From Miltoncostaea sp050249835 (GTDB lineage: Bacteria > Actinomycetota > Thermoleophilia > Miltoncostaeales > Miltoncostaeaceae): a stretch of DNA of 64,000 nucleotides. The notes below the pieces were generated by a model, which was not told the origin of the DNA, did not search any database, and saw nothing but the letters and a program-made list of their open reading frames with translations. A program made the translations under genes and the position numbers. The stretch spans positions 30,307 through 94,306 of the forward strand of contig JBFWPT010000007.1 of the NCBI GenBank assembly GCA_050249835.1, given 5' to 3'. Of the stretch, positions 44,219-52,636 are shown one piece after another. How positions within the stretch are numbered: position 1 is the first letter of the stretch; each line of letters opens with the position of its first letter.

Positions 44219-44733
44219 TACGTCCTCGCCGCCTCCAGCTGGCGGGCCGCCTCGGCCCACTCCTGCTCCAGGCGCGGGTCGATGTCGTCCAGGGGGCAGG
44301 CCGGGTCCTTGATGCAGCGCAGCCAGACGCGGCCCGCGCGCTCGTACGCGGTCAGGGCCGCCTCCAGGTCGGCGGCGACCCCCTCGCGGCAGGCCGGCGG
44401 GAGCGCCTCCACGTCCGCGGTCGTCATGGCGCGGCGGGCGGCGCGCACCCGGGCCTCGTAGGGGTCGTAGGCGAGCCCGTCCCCGAGCAGCGCGTCCAGC
44501 CGCGTGAGCCGGTCGGTCACGGCCGAGAGCTCGCCCCGGCAGGCGATGTCCGCGAAGTAGGCGTCGGCGGCGCCCGAGATGCGGCCGGCCTCGTCCGGGT
44601 CCGGGGCCGCCTGGGTGGGCGGCGGCGGGTCGAAGCGCCCGGTGCCGGGGTCGTCGTACCCCGTGAGCCGGACGACGAGCCCCAGCACGAGGAAGACGGC
44701 CACCACCCCGATCACGATCAGCACGATCCGCAC
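44218..44733 (-). CDS. Unrecognised single-pass membrane protein
   Basis: A 171-residue protein with one N-terminal transmembrane helix (about residues 2-22, VLIVIGVVAVFLVLGLVV), a Pro-rich linker and a helical domain with four Cys (ACRGEL, ACREGV, RCIKDPACPL), which may form disulfides outside the cell. The start is GTG 44733, as GAGGAGG lies 8 nt upstream; an ATG at 44757 would place the ribosome site inside the gene. A TACGAT -10 box at 44756-44761 fits a short leader. It is first of a three-gene unit with the AAA ATPase and the ATL. No family is recognised. Confidence 0.6.
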   Translation of the reverse strand: MRIVLIVIGVVAVFLVLGLVVRLTGYDDPGTGRFDPPPPTQAAPDPDEAGRISGAADAYFADIACRGELSAVTDRLTRLDALLGDGLAYDPYEARVRAARRAMTTADVEALPPACREGVAADLEAALTAYERAGRVWLRCIKDPACPLDDIDPRLEQEWAEAARQLEAART

Positions 44734-44755
44734 CGCCGCCACCTCCTCGGCGGGC

Positions 44756-44785
44756 ATCGTAGGGGCTGGGCGGGACGTCTACCCT
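44756..44785. promoter_or_regulatory. Divergent promoters: TACGAT (minus) and TACCCT (plus)
   Basis: On the minus strand TACGAT (44756-44761) precedes the ribosome site of the membrane protein gene. On the plus strand TACCCT (44780-44785) lies 6 nt before the GTG at 44792, so that transcript should be leaderless. Confidence 0.5.
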
Positions 44786-44791
44786 CGGGGG

Positions 44792-45562
44792 GTGCGGATC
44801 ACCTGGACCGGCCACGCCACGGTGGTCATCGAGTCGGACGGGACGCGGGTGGTGACCGACCCGGTGCTCGCCGGGCGGGTGGCCCACCTGCGCCGCGTGG
44901 CGGCCCCCGGCGCCGGGGTGCCCGGCCGCCCGGCCGCCGTGCTCCTGTCGCACCTGCACCGCGACCACCTGGACATGGCGACGATGCGGACGATGGACCC
45001 GTCCGTGCCGGTCCTCGCCCCCGCGGGGTCCCGGTCGCTGCTCGCCCGCGCAGGGCGCCGGGACGTGCGGGAGATGCGCCCGGGGGACACGGCGACGGCC
45101 GGCGCGCTGACGGTGACCGCCACCCTCGCGCTCCACGACGGGGGGCGTCCCGGGCGCGGCCCGGTGGCCTGGCGCCACCGCCCGGTCACGGCCCTCGGGT
45201 TCGTGATCGCCGGCTCGGCCACGGCCTACTTCGCCGGCGACACGGGGCTCTTCCCGGGCATGGCCGACCTGGCGGGCTCCATCGACGTCGCCGTGCTGCC
45301 GGTCGGCGGCTGGCACCCGCGCCTCGGCCCCGGGCACCTCGACGCGGAGGACGCCGCCCGGGCGCTCGCCCTGCTGCGGCCGCGGGTGGCGATCCCGGTC
45401 CACTGGGGCACCTACGCGCCGCCCGGCATGCGCCGGGGCCACCCCCACCTCCGCGACCAGGGCGAGCGGTTCCGCGCCGCGGCGCGGCGCCACGCCCCGC
45501 GGGTGCGCGTCGTGGTCCTGGCGCCCGGGGAGCGCTTCACCCTGGAGGACGCCGATGGCTGA
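44792..45562 (+). CDS. MBL-fold metal-dependent hydrolase (UlaG/RomA-like)
   Basis: A 256-residue metallo-beta-lactamase-fold protein with ITWTGHATVVIES at the N-terminus, the SHLHRDHLD metal motif (His/Asp/His), a further Asp in YFAGDTGLF and a His in IPVHWGTY. These match the UlaG/YtnP-like or NAPE-PLD-like group that hydrolyses lactones or phosphodiesters. The start is GTG 44792, immediately after a -10 box. It overlaps the methyltransferase gene by 8 bp. The substrate is unknown. Confidence 0.85.
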   Translation: MRITWTGHATVVIESDGTRVVTDPVLAGRVAHLRRVAAPGAGVPGRPAAVLLSHLHRDHLDMATMRTMDPSVPVLAPAGSRSLLARAGRRDVREMRPGDTATAGALTVTATLALHDGGRPGRGPVAWRHRPVTALGFVIAGSATAYFAGDTGLFPGMADLAGSIDVAVLPVGGWHPRLGPGHLDAEDAARALALLRPRVAIPVHWGTYAPPGMRRGHPHLRDQGERFRAAARRHAPRVRVVVLAPGERFTLEDADG

Positions 45563-46406
45563 CGCCTCCCTCGCCGCCCTCCGCGCCCTCGCCGGCGGCG
45601 ACCGGGAGCGCGCGGCGGCGATCGCCGCCGCGGACACCGGCGCGGGGGCCCTCGCGCCCGCGCTCGCCCGGCACCTGTCCGCCCGGCCCTCGGACGCCGT
45701 CTACGACGAGGCGGCGGCGTTCGCCTCGTTCATCGGCAACGGCGACAACCCGGAGCTCTACCGGCGCACCATCGCCGCCCTCGCCAAGGTCCACGCGGGC
45801 GCCCGCCCCCGGTCGGTGCTCGACATCGGCCCCGGCGACGGGCGGGTCACCGCCGCCGTGCTCGGGCCGGCGACGACGACGGTCGACCTCGTCGAGCCGT
45901 CGGCCGCCCTGCTCACCCGCGCGCGGGCCGCCCTCGCCGGGGCCCCCGCGTCCGTGCGCCCGCACGGCACGGGCATCCGCGAGCACCTCGACGCCGAGCC
46001 GGATGCGACGTGGGACCTGGCCCAGTCCACCTTCGCGCTGCACACCCTGCCGCCGGACGCGCGGCGCGCGGTCCTGGGGCGCCTGGCGTCACGGACGGCG
46101 CGCCTCGCCGTCGCCGAGTTCGACGTCCCCGCCTTCGACGGCGAGGATGCGCGGCTGCGGTACCTCGCCGGGCGCTACGAGCGCGGGGTGGAGGTGTACC
46201 GCCGCCACCCCGAGGTGGTGGACGGCTTCCTCATGCCGGTCCTCGTGGGGCAGGTGGAGCCGGGGCGGGTGCGGCACACCTTCGAGGGGCCGGTGGCGGC
46301 CTGGCGCGACGACCTGGCCGGCGCGGGGTTCGGCGGCGTCACCGCCGAACCCCTGCACGACCACTGGTGGGCGCCCGCGGTGCTCCTCGTCGCGACGGTG
46401 GTCTAG
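45555..46406 (+). CDS. Class I SAM-dependent methyltransferase
   Basis: A 283-residue methyltransferase with motif I VLDIGPGDGRVT at about residues 94-105, the acidic VDLVEPSA segment, the DLAQSTFALHTLP motif II/III region and a C-terminal beta meander. The N-terminal 75 residues (AVYDEAAAFASFIGNGDN) are not part of the common fold and may recognise the substrate, which is unknown. It is translationally coupled to the MBL-fold gene and overlaps the convergent SHOCT gene by 4 bp (CTAG). Confidence 0.82.
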   Translation: MADASLAALRALAGGDRERAAAIAAADTGAGALAPALARHLSARPSDAVYDEAAAFASFIGNGDNPELYRRTIAALAKVHAGARPRSVLDIGPGDGRVTAAVLGPATTTVDLVEPSAALLTRARAALAGAPASVRPHGTGIREHLDAEPDATWDLAQSTFALHTLPPDARRAVLGRLASRTARLAVAEFDVPAFDGEDARLRYLAGRYERGVEVYRRHPEVVDGFLMPVLVGQVEPGRVRHTFEGPVAAWRDDLAGAGFGGVTAEPLHDHWWAPAVLLVATVV

Positions 46407-46786
46407 CCCGCCAGCGCGCGGGACTTGAGCTGCTCGTACTCCGTCTGGTCGATGGCTCCGGAGTCGAGGAGCTCCTTGGCGCGCGCGATCTGATCCGTCG
46501 CGTCGCCGCCGCCGGCCTCGCCCCGGGCGGCCCGGATGGCATCGGCCCGGTCGAGCTGGTCGCGCACCGCGCGCTCGCCCATGCCCGGTCCACGGGCGAT
46601 GACGTAGATGAGGACACCGATCAGCGGCAGGACGAGCAGGAGGATCAGCCAGCCTGTCTTCCCCCACCCCGAAAGATCCTTGCTGCGGAAGACGTCGATG
46701 ACGACGTTGATGTAGATGACGAGGACGCTGATCCAGAGGAACACCACGAAGGTGGTCCAGAGGACGTCCCAGAAGCTCCAGTCCAT
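46403..46786 (-). CDS. PLDc_N and SHOCT domain membrane protein
   Basis: A 127-residue protein with two helices (about residues 7-27 and 38-58, the second with the TGWLILLLVLPLIGVLIYVI pattern of the phospholipase-D nuclease N-terminal family) and a C-terminal SHOCT segment (QIARAKELLDSGAIDQTEYEQLKSRAL). The SHOCT helix hairpin is a short oligomerisation element found at the ends of many bacterial proteins. GGAGG lies 8 nt before the ATG at 46786. The function is not known. Confidence 0.8.
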   Translation of the reverse strand: MDWSFWDVLWTTFVVFLWISVLVIYINVVIDVFRSKDLSGWGKTGWLILLLVLPLIGVLIYVIARGPGMGERAVRDQLDRADAIRAARGEAGGGDATDQIARAKELLDSGAIDQTEYEQLKSRALAG

Positions 46787-46897
46787 ACGGGGATCCTCCC
46801 GTCTCGGGTGGCGGCGCGGAGGCCGCCACGGTCGCCACAATGGAACCAGCGGGGCCCCCGGCGTCCATCGTCCCGATGGGGTGAACGGCGGACGGCG

Positions 46898-47539
46898 CTA
46901 GACGGAGAGGCTCACCGGGGAGGTCGCGATCCAGACCAGCGCGATCGTGAAGACCACCAGGCCCATGGCGAGCAGCGCGATGCGCAGCCGCCGCACCGGC
47001 AGCTTCGCGCTCATCCCCGCGAAGAACAGGGTGGCGGCGAAGAGCACCACCGCGAGCACGTAGTTGGTCGAGCGCTGGACGTCGACGCGCACCTGGGCGG
47101 ACAGGCGCTCGGCCTCGGCGTCGAGCGCCTCGGCCTCCTCCCGGGCCGCGAGCCGGTACTGGGGCATGGCGAACGGCGTCAGCGGCGCGTCCGCGGACCG
47201 CAGCGGCCGGGTGGCGACCCAGGCGTCCACGGCGGGCGCGAACTCCGGCCGGAAACGGCGGCGGTAGAAGGCGGCGAGCTCCGTCTCGTCCCGGGCGTAG
47301 GCGTCGACCCACTGCGTGAAGGTGGCGACGTCGATCTCGGTCTGGGCGTTCGCCAGGCCATCCGCCCGCGCCGCCTCCACGCGGGTCGCGTTCGCCTTCC
47401 CGGCGGTCGTCGCCTGCTCGCCGTTCCACCGGCTGGCCTGGTACCCGCTCCAGGCCGTGGCCACGGTCGCCAGCGCGAGGAGGATGGTCGCCACGACGTC
47501 GACCCACTGGTCGAGGCGGTCGTGGCCGGCCGCGGTCAC
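46898..47539 (-). CDS. Uncharacterised membrane protein with three helices
   Basis: A 213-residue protein with an N-terminal helix (about residues 10-28, VDVVATILLALATVATAWSGY) that is followed by a WNGEQATTAGKANATRVEA segment, a helical soluble region and two C-terminal helices (TNYVLAVVLFAATLFFAGM and LRIALLAMGLVVFTIALVW). It overlaps the DUF4239-like gene by 4 bp (GTGA). The WSGYQASRWNGEQ pattern occurs in uncharacterised membrane proteins; I cannot name a function. Confidence 0.72.
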   Translation of the reverse strand: MTAAGHDRLDQWVDVVATILLALATVATAWSGYQASRWNGEQATTAGKANATRVEAARADGLANAQTEIDVATFTQWVDAYARDETELAAFYRRRFRPEFAPAVDAWVATRPLRSADAPLTPFAMPQYRLAAREEAEALDAEAERLSAQVRVDVQRSTNYVLAVVLFAATLFFAGMSAKLPVRRLRIALLAMGLVVFTIALVWIATSPVSLSV

Positions 47540-48360
47540 CGCGGGACGCCCCGGACGGTGCAGGGCGCGGGCGTCGTGTCCCCGATCGCCGCGAGCGCCT
47601 CGTCGGCGATGCGCAGCGTGCGCTCCATCGCCGTCGGCTGCAACCTCCCGATACCGTCGCCGAAGGGCTTGTCCAGGAACGCGAGGAGCAGCAGCAGCAC
47701 GCTGATGACCGCGATGACCGACCCCATCAGCACGGATTGCGTGAGGGCGCCCTCGGCCCGGTCGGCGAAGAAGAGCATGTAGACGAACACGATCGCCGAG
47801 ATGAAGAAGAGGACGATCCAGAGCGGGGTCGGGATCACGCCCTCCGCCCCATGGATGCGGTTGAGCCGCGCCTGCTCCCGCGCCGAGGTCTGGTCGAGCC
47901 ACCGGTCGTACGCCGAGCCCTCGGCGTTCGTCCCGGGCTCGACGCCCTCCAGGGTCCGGAACATCGCCACCCCCCAGGGGTTGAGCGCGTCGCCCAGGGA
48001 GCCGTCCTGCATGCGGTCCCACTCGGGTCCGACGACCGTCCGGGCGTAGCAGATGAGCTGCCCGGTCAGCGGGGTGCGGACGTCCTGCGGCATGAACTGC
48101 GCGGTCTCCACCTGCTGGAGCACCGCGAGCGCCTCGTCCTCGGCGCCGGTCCGCGACTGGTCGTAGCTCGTGAACGCCAGGAAGACGATGAACCCCAGGA
48201 GGACGGAGAACCCGGTGGCGAGGACACCGAAGACGCCGGACGCGCGGTCCCCGTCGGTGAAGCGGCTGCCCTCGGGGGCGCTCCGGCGCACGAGCAGCAT
48301 GGCGGTCACGCCGACCGCGACGGCGCCCGCGACGATCAGGAACCCGTAGAGGACGTTCAC
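47536..48360 (-). CDS. DUF4239-like (bestrophin-like domain) membrane protein
   Basis: A 274-residue membrane protein with two N-terminal helices, a soluble middle region (FTSYDQSRTGAEDEALAVLQQVETAQ and DQTSAREQARLNRIHGAEG) and two C-terminal helices around the FISAIVFVYMLFFADRAEGA segment. This layout matches the DUF4239 family, which resembles bestrophins. Some relatives may be channels, but activity is untested. It overlaps the LuxR-type regulator gene upstream and the next membrane protein gene downstream by 4 bp each. Confidence 0.78.
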   Translation of the reverse strand: MNVLYGFLIVAGAVAVGVTAMLLVRRSAPEGSRFTDGDRASGVFGVLATGFSVLLGFIVFLAFTSYDQSRTGAEDEALAVLQQVETAQFMPQDVRTPLTGQLICYARTVVGPEWDRMQDGSLGDALNPWGVAMFRTLEGVEPGTNAEGSAYDRWLDQTSAREQARLNRIHGAEGVIPTPLWIVLFFISAIVFVYMLFFADRAEGALTQSVLMGSVIAVISVLLLLLAFLDKPFGDGIGRLQPTAMERTLRIADEALAAIGDTTPAPCTVRGVPR

Positions 48361-50567
48361 CGGCGCCGGCCCCCCGTCGCCGCCGCCACCACCGGGCCGG
48401 GCGCCTCGCCCGCGTCCGGTCCCAGCAGCCCCAGCTCCCGCGCGCGGCCGACCGCCTCGCTGCGGCCCGTGACGCCGAGCTTCCGGTACAGCGAGTGGGC
48501 GTGGCTCTTCACCGTGAACCGCGAGAGGAACAGGAGGTCGCCGATCTCGCGGAGCGGATGGTGGGTCGGCAGCAGCCGCAGCACCCGCATCTCGGCCGCG
48601 GTGATCGACGACAGGCAGGCCGCGTCGCCCTCCGGGACGGGCCGGGCCTGCCGGGACAGGCGCTCGACCTCGTCGCGCAGCAGAGGCGCGTCCGGGAGGC
48701 GGTCCATGAGCAGGGCCGCGTCCGTCAGGGCCTCCCCGGCGATCTCGGCCTCGCCGGTCAGCAGCGCCGCCCGCGCCATGGCGACGCGCGCCTCGGCGCC
48801 GAGCCAGGGGGACGCGTCGACCGTGCCGGCGAGCACACGGCGCGCCTCGTGCAGGCTCGCGCGCGCCTCCGCCCCGTCGTCCGACAGCGCCAGGGCGAGC
48901 CCGAGGGCCGCATGTACGAGGGCCGCCGAGGCCTGCGAGCCCAGGCCCCACTCCTCCACCACGGCACGGCCGCGCCGCGCCATCATCAGGCCCCGCACGG
49001 GCTCGTCCTCGTCCAGCAGCACCAGCGCCATCTGGGCGTGGCAGAGCGCCCGGACGCCGGGGGCGAGGAGGCCCGCGCGCTCGATCCCGTCGGCGAGCAG
49101 CGCCCGGGCGCCGTCCAGGTCGCCGTCCAGGTGGCGGGCGGCCCCCTCCAGGAAGCGGCAGTACGCCCGCCACGGCCCGTCGTCGGATGCGATCCGGAAT
49201 CCCTCGGCGGCGTCGCGGGCCATCGCGGCCATCCCGTCGCGGGCGAGCAGCGCCCGCAGGGCCGCGACGGCCGCCGCGACCTGCGGCTCCGCCCCGTCGC
49301 CGGGCGGCAGGGCGCGCTCGGCGAGCGCCAGGCCGTGGGCCGCCAGGTCCCCCCGGGTCTCGGCGTGGAACCAGGCGGACGCCGTGGCGAGCGGGGCGCT
49401 CGCGCCGACGGCGTCGACGTCGAAGAGCGCCAGCGTCGCGCCGAGCCGGTCGATGCCGCCGCGGGTCAGGTCGGCGGGCAGGGCCCTCCAGGCCAGCCCG
49501 GCGGCGCGGCCGGCGTCGCCGGCCGCCAGGGCGTGGCGGACGGCCTCCTCCACCTCGCCCCGCTCCTCGTGCCGGCGGCTCGCGCGCCGGCGCAGCAGCG
49601 GGATGAGCTCCGGCTCGCCCCGCCCCAGCTCGCGGCGGAGGTGGTCGCCGAGCAGGCGGTGGTAGCGGTACCGCTCGCCGTGGTCGTCCAGCGGCACCAC
49701 CATCAGGCCGGATCCGGCGAGGCCGAGCAGCCGCGCCGCCGACCCCGTGGTGCCGAGCGCCGCGTCACAGAGGTCGCCGTCCAGGGGCTCCAGGATCGAC
49801 GTGCGCGTGAGGAAGGCGCGCGTCTCCGGCGGGAGCCCGCCGAGCACGACCTCGTCGAGGTACGCGGCCACGGTCCGGTCGTCGCCCGCGAACGCGCGCG
49901 CGCGCGCCGACGCGTCCGGCCCGGTGCCGATCCGCATGGCCGCGAGCCGCAGGCCGGCCGGCCAGCCCTCGGTCCGCTCCAGGAGGCCCGCCAGCGCGTC
50001 TGGCGTCAGCACGGTCCCCGCGCGGGCGAGGAACTCCTCCGCCTCCGCGGCCCCGAACGCGAGGTCGCCGGCGCCGATGTGCACGAGGTCGCCCTCCACC
50101 ATCCGACGGGCGAGGAGGAGGCCCGGCGCCGCCCGGCAGCCGAGCGCCACGCGCCCCCCGGGGGGCAGGTCGCCGAGCACCGCCTCGACGGTCTCCAGGG
50201 CGGGGCCCGCGATGACGTCGAGGTCGTCCAGCACGAGGAGGACGGGGGCGCGCGGGTCGGGCGCGGCCGCGGCGCGCGCCTCCGCGATGGCGCCCGCGAG
50301 GTGCCGGGGGCTCCGGTGCGCCGGCCCGAGGGCCGGCCATGCCACGGGGAGGTCCGCGGCGCGCGCCATGTGGGCGAGCAGGGTCGTCTTCCCGTAGCCC
50401 GCGGGGGCGGACACGACCACCACGCGCGCCCGCGCGGCGTCGCGCCGCAGGCGCTCGAGCAGGCCGCGGCGGGGGATCTCGCCGGGCACCCGGGCGGGCG
50501 GGCGCGGAGGGGACGCGCTCCCCGCCGCCGGCACGGGTCGTGGTGAGGCGGCGCTGCGGACGGGCAC
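48357..50567 (-). CDS. MalT-type LuxR family transcriptional regulator
   Basis: A 736-residue STAND regulator. Walker A is SAPAGYGKTTL near residue 54 and Walker B LLVLDDLD near residue 113, followed by a winged-helix and TPR-like region and a C-terminal LuxR HTH (LTAAEMRVLRLL is replaced by ITAAEMRVLRLLPTHH, then REIGDLLFLSRFTVKSHAHSLYRKLGV). Such proteins act when a ligand releases the ATPase domain. The GTG start at 50567 is preceded by GGAGGAG at about 7 nt. It overlaps the DUF4239-like gene by 4 bp, so it heads a three-gene unit with two membrane proteins it may control. Confidence 0.87.
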   Translation of the reverse strand: MPVRSAASPRPVPAAGSASPPRPPARVPGEIPRRGLLERLRRDAARARVVVVSAPAGYGKTTLLAHMARAADLPVAWPALGPAHRSPRHLAGAIAEARAAAAPDPRAPVLLVLDDLDVIAGPALETVEAVLGDLPPGGRVALGCRAAPGLLLARRMVEGDLVHIGAGDLAFGAAEAEEFLARAGTVLTPDALAGLLERTEGWPAGLRLAAMRIGTGPDASARARAFAGDDRTVAAYLDEVVLGGLPPETRAFLTRTSILEPLDGDLCDAALGTTGSAARLLGLAGSGLMVVPLDDHGERYRYHRLLGDHLRRELGRGEPELIPLLRRRASRRHEERGEVEEAVRHALAAGDAGRAAGLAWRALPADLTRGGIDRLGATLALFDVDAVGASAPLATASAWFHAETRGDLAAHGLALAERALPPGDGAEPQVAAAVAALRALLARDGMAAMARDAAEGFRIASDDGPWRAYCRFLEGAARHLDGDLDGARALLADGIERAGLLAPGVRALCHAQMALVLLDEDEPVRGLMMARRGRAVVEEWGLGSQASAALVHAALGLALALSDDGAEARASLHEARRVLAGTVDASPWLGAEARVAMARAALLTGEAEIAGEALTDAALLMDRLPDAPLLRDEVERLSRQARPVPEGDAACLSSITAAEMRVLRLLPTHHPLREIGDLLFLSRFTVKSHAHSLYRKLGVTGRSEAVGRARELGLLGPDAGEAPGPVVAAATGGRRR

Positions 50568-50587
50568 GGGACGTCTCCTCCAGCGGT

Positions 50588-50607
50588 GCCGGCCGCGTTC
50601 GGCCGGC
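50588..50607. other. Perfect hairpin in the leader of the LuxR-type gene
   Basis: GCCGGCCG and CGGCCGGC form an 8-bp stem around CGTT, about 20 nt upstream of the GTG at 50567. It may act as an operator or RNA structure. Confidence 0.4.
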
Positions 50608-50681
50608 GGATCACCAGGCACTCGAATCCTCGCCGCGCAGGCGGCGCGGCCCAACGCGGCGGGCACGAGACAGATGGACGG

Positions 50682-50710
50682 GCGGGCATGCCTCCCGCAG
50701 GGGTGCCCGC
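50682..50710 (-). terminator. Hairpin after the histidine kinase gene
   Basis: GCGGGCA and TGCCCGC form a 7-bp stem just after the minus-strand stop at 50720. There is no U-tract. Confidence 0.45.
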
Positions 50711-50719
50711 ACCCCCGCA

Positions 50720-52525
50720 CTAGGCGGCCGCCCCGGCGCCGGCTACGGGGACGCGGCCGCGCACCCGCGTCCCGCGGCCCGGCGCGGCGTCGACCGTCAG
50801 GGTCCCGTCGACCGACTCGACGCGCTCCCGCATGCCCAGCAGCCCGCTGCCGTCGCGCGGGGCCGCGGGGACGAAGCCGCGCCCGTCGTCGGCCACCTCG
50901 AACACCAGCGCGCCGTCGCCGTCCCGGCCGAGCGCCATCGAGATCGTCGCGCCCGGTCCCCCGTGCTTGACCGCGTTCTGGAGCGCCTCGGCGCAGCAGA
51001 AGTAGACGGCCGCCTCCGTGTGCTCGTCGAAGCGCCCGACGTGCGCGATGTCCGTGTCGATGGGCACGGGGGCGTGCCGGGCGGTGGTGCGCAGGGCCTC
51101 GGCGAGCCCGTGGTCGACGAGCACGGCGGGGTGGAGGCCCTGGGCCAGCTCGCGCAGCTCGTCCAGCGCGCGCTGCACGTCGGCGCCCATGTCCCCGAGG
51201 ATCTCGGCCGCGAGGTCGGGGTGCGAGGCGAGGGCCTCGCGCGCCATCGCGACCCGGATGGTCATGCCGATGAGCCGCTGCTGCGCGCCGTCGTGCAGGT
51301 TGCGCTCGATCCGGCGCCGCTCCTCGTCCGCCACGAGCACCAGGCGCCGGCGCGCCGCGCGCAGCTCGGCCTCGGTGCGGGCGCGGTCGAGGGCGGCGGC
51401 GCCGAGCCCGGCCATCACCCTCATCCGCTCCTCCTGCGACCGCAGCGCGGGGTCGAACACGAGCGCGGTCGCGCGCTCCTCGTCGAGGTACACCCACCCG
51501 TGCTCGTCCCCCTCCTCGACGTCGAGCGGCGTCCCCTCGGCGTCGATCCACTCGCCGCCGGGGCGGAACGCGAGCCGCAGCGACGGGTCGCCGACGACGT
51601 CGCCGATCGCCTGCTCGACGCTGCGCGCGTCGGCCGCCCGCGCGAGCCGCCAGGTGAGCTCGTCCCGCATGGCGCCGGTCTTCGCCACCCTCCCGAGGAC
51701 GATCGCCAGCAGGGCGAGGGGCAGGGCGACGCGGATGACGCTCGTGGTCACGAGGAAGGGGCTCAGACGGCCCGGCTCCGGGTCGATCGCCACGGCGACG
51801 AGCCCGATGACGAACGGGCCGCCCCAGATCGCCAGCAGCCACCCGATCCACCGCAGGCCCCGCCGGGTCATGGGGCTCACGACGCGCATCTCGCGGGCGA
51901 GGGCCAGGGCCACGGCGCCGACGGCGAGCGCCATCACCAGCGCGATCGCGACGGCCAGGCCGTGCGCCAGGCCCGGGGCCTCCCCGGCCTGGATCGCCGA
52001 GCCCGCGCAGGGCCCCGCGCAGTCGCTCGCGGCCTGGCCCCACGGCGCCTCCGCGGACACGGTGAGGTACGCGACGGCGAGCAGCAGCACGACGGGGACG
52101 GCGCCCATGACCACCCGGCTCGCCCGGGTCCACGCCCCGCGGGCCTCCGGGACGGCGATGAGCATCAGGAGCAGGGAGAGGGGGAGGGCGAGGGCCACGA
52201 TGTGGGAGAACGTGTAGGCGACCTGTCCCGGCAGGACGTCGGTGGCCGCCACCGCCGACAGCGCGGCGCAGCCCGTCATGACCAGCCCCAGCCGCGTGTG
52301 GGTCCTCGTGCGCGCGAACCAGAGGCCCACGAGCGCGTAGAGGCCGATCCAGCCCGCCCGGAGGGCCGCGGCGGCATCCGGGTGCACGAGGTGGTCGGCC
52401 GTCGTCGCGATGACGACGAGCGGCGTGCCCAGGGCGAGGGCGAACACGGCCGTGACCGCCGCCAGGCGACGCTGATCGACAGCCGGTACGCGCAGGATCG
52501 CCTCCACCCCTTCCCCGGGCGGCAC
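50720..52525 (-). CDS. Membrane sensor histidine kinase (NarL-type, HisKA_3)
   Basis: A 601-residue kinase with about eight N-terminal helices (residues 20-285), a linker domain, and the HisKA_3 dimerisation segment RRRIERNLHDGAQQRLIG, whose His is the phospho-acceptor. The HATPase_c domain has EALQNAVKHG, DDGRGF and GSGLLGMRERV. This is the group that pairs with NarL/LuxR response regulators, and such a regulator gene lies divergently next door. A -10 box TAGAAT lies at 52550-52555 on the minus strand. No ribosome site is clear before GTG 52525. The stimulus is unknown. Confidence 0.88.
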   Translation of the reverse strand: MPPGEGVEAILRVPAVDQRRLAAVTAVFALALGTPLVVIATTADHLVHPDAAAALRAGWIGLYALVGLWFARTRTHTRLGLVMTGCAALSAVAATDVLPGQVAYTFSHIVALALPLSLLLMLIAVPEARGAWTRASRVVMGAVPVVLLLAVAYLTVSAEAPWGQAASDCAGPCAGSAIQAGEAPGLAHGLAVAIALVMALAVGAVALALAREMRVVSPMTRRGLRWIGWLLAIWGGPFVIGLVAVAIDPEPGRLSPFLVTTSVIRVALPLALLAIVLGRVAKTGAMRDELTWRLARAADARSVEQAIGDVVGDPSLRLAFRPGGEWIDAEGTPLDVEEGDEHGWVYLDEERATALVFDPALRSQEERMRVMAGLGAAALDRARTEAELRAARRRLVLVADEERRRIERNLHDGAQQRLIGMTIRVAMAREALASHPDLAAEILGDMGADVQRALDELRELAQGLHPAVLVDHGLAEALRTTARHAPVPIDTDIAHVGRFDEHTEAAVYFCCAEALQNAVKHGGPGATISMALGRDGDGALVFEVADDGRGFVPAAPRDGSGLLGMRERVESVDGTLTVDAAPGRGTRVRGRVPVAGAGAAA

Positions 52526-52549
52526 CCGCGATGCCGCCCCGCGACGCCA

Positions 52550-52629
52550 ATTCTATGAGGGTTCCGGACGTCCGGCCACCGCGGTGACGCCGTCGTCGCC
52601 TGGCCCGCCCCCTCCCCCGGGGGTAGGCT
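52550..52629. promoter_or_regulatory. Divergent promoters of the histidine kinase and response regulator
   Basis: On the minus strand TAGAAT (52550-52555) is a good -10 box for the kinase gene, giving a leader of about 20 nt. On the plus strand TAGGCT (52624-52629) lies 7 nt before the GTG at 52637, so the response regulator mRNA is probably leaderless. Confidence 0.55.
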
Positions 52630-52636
52630 CGCCCCC

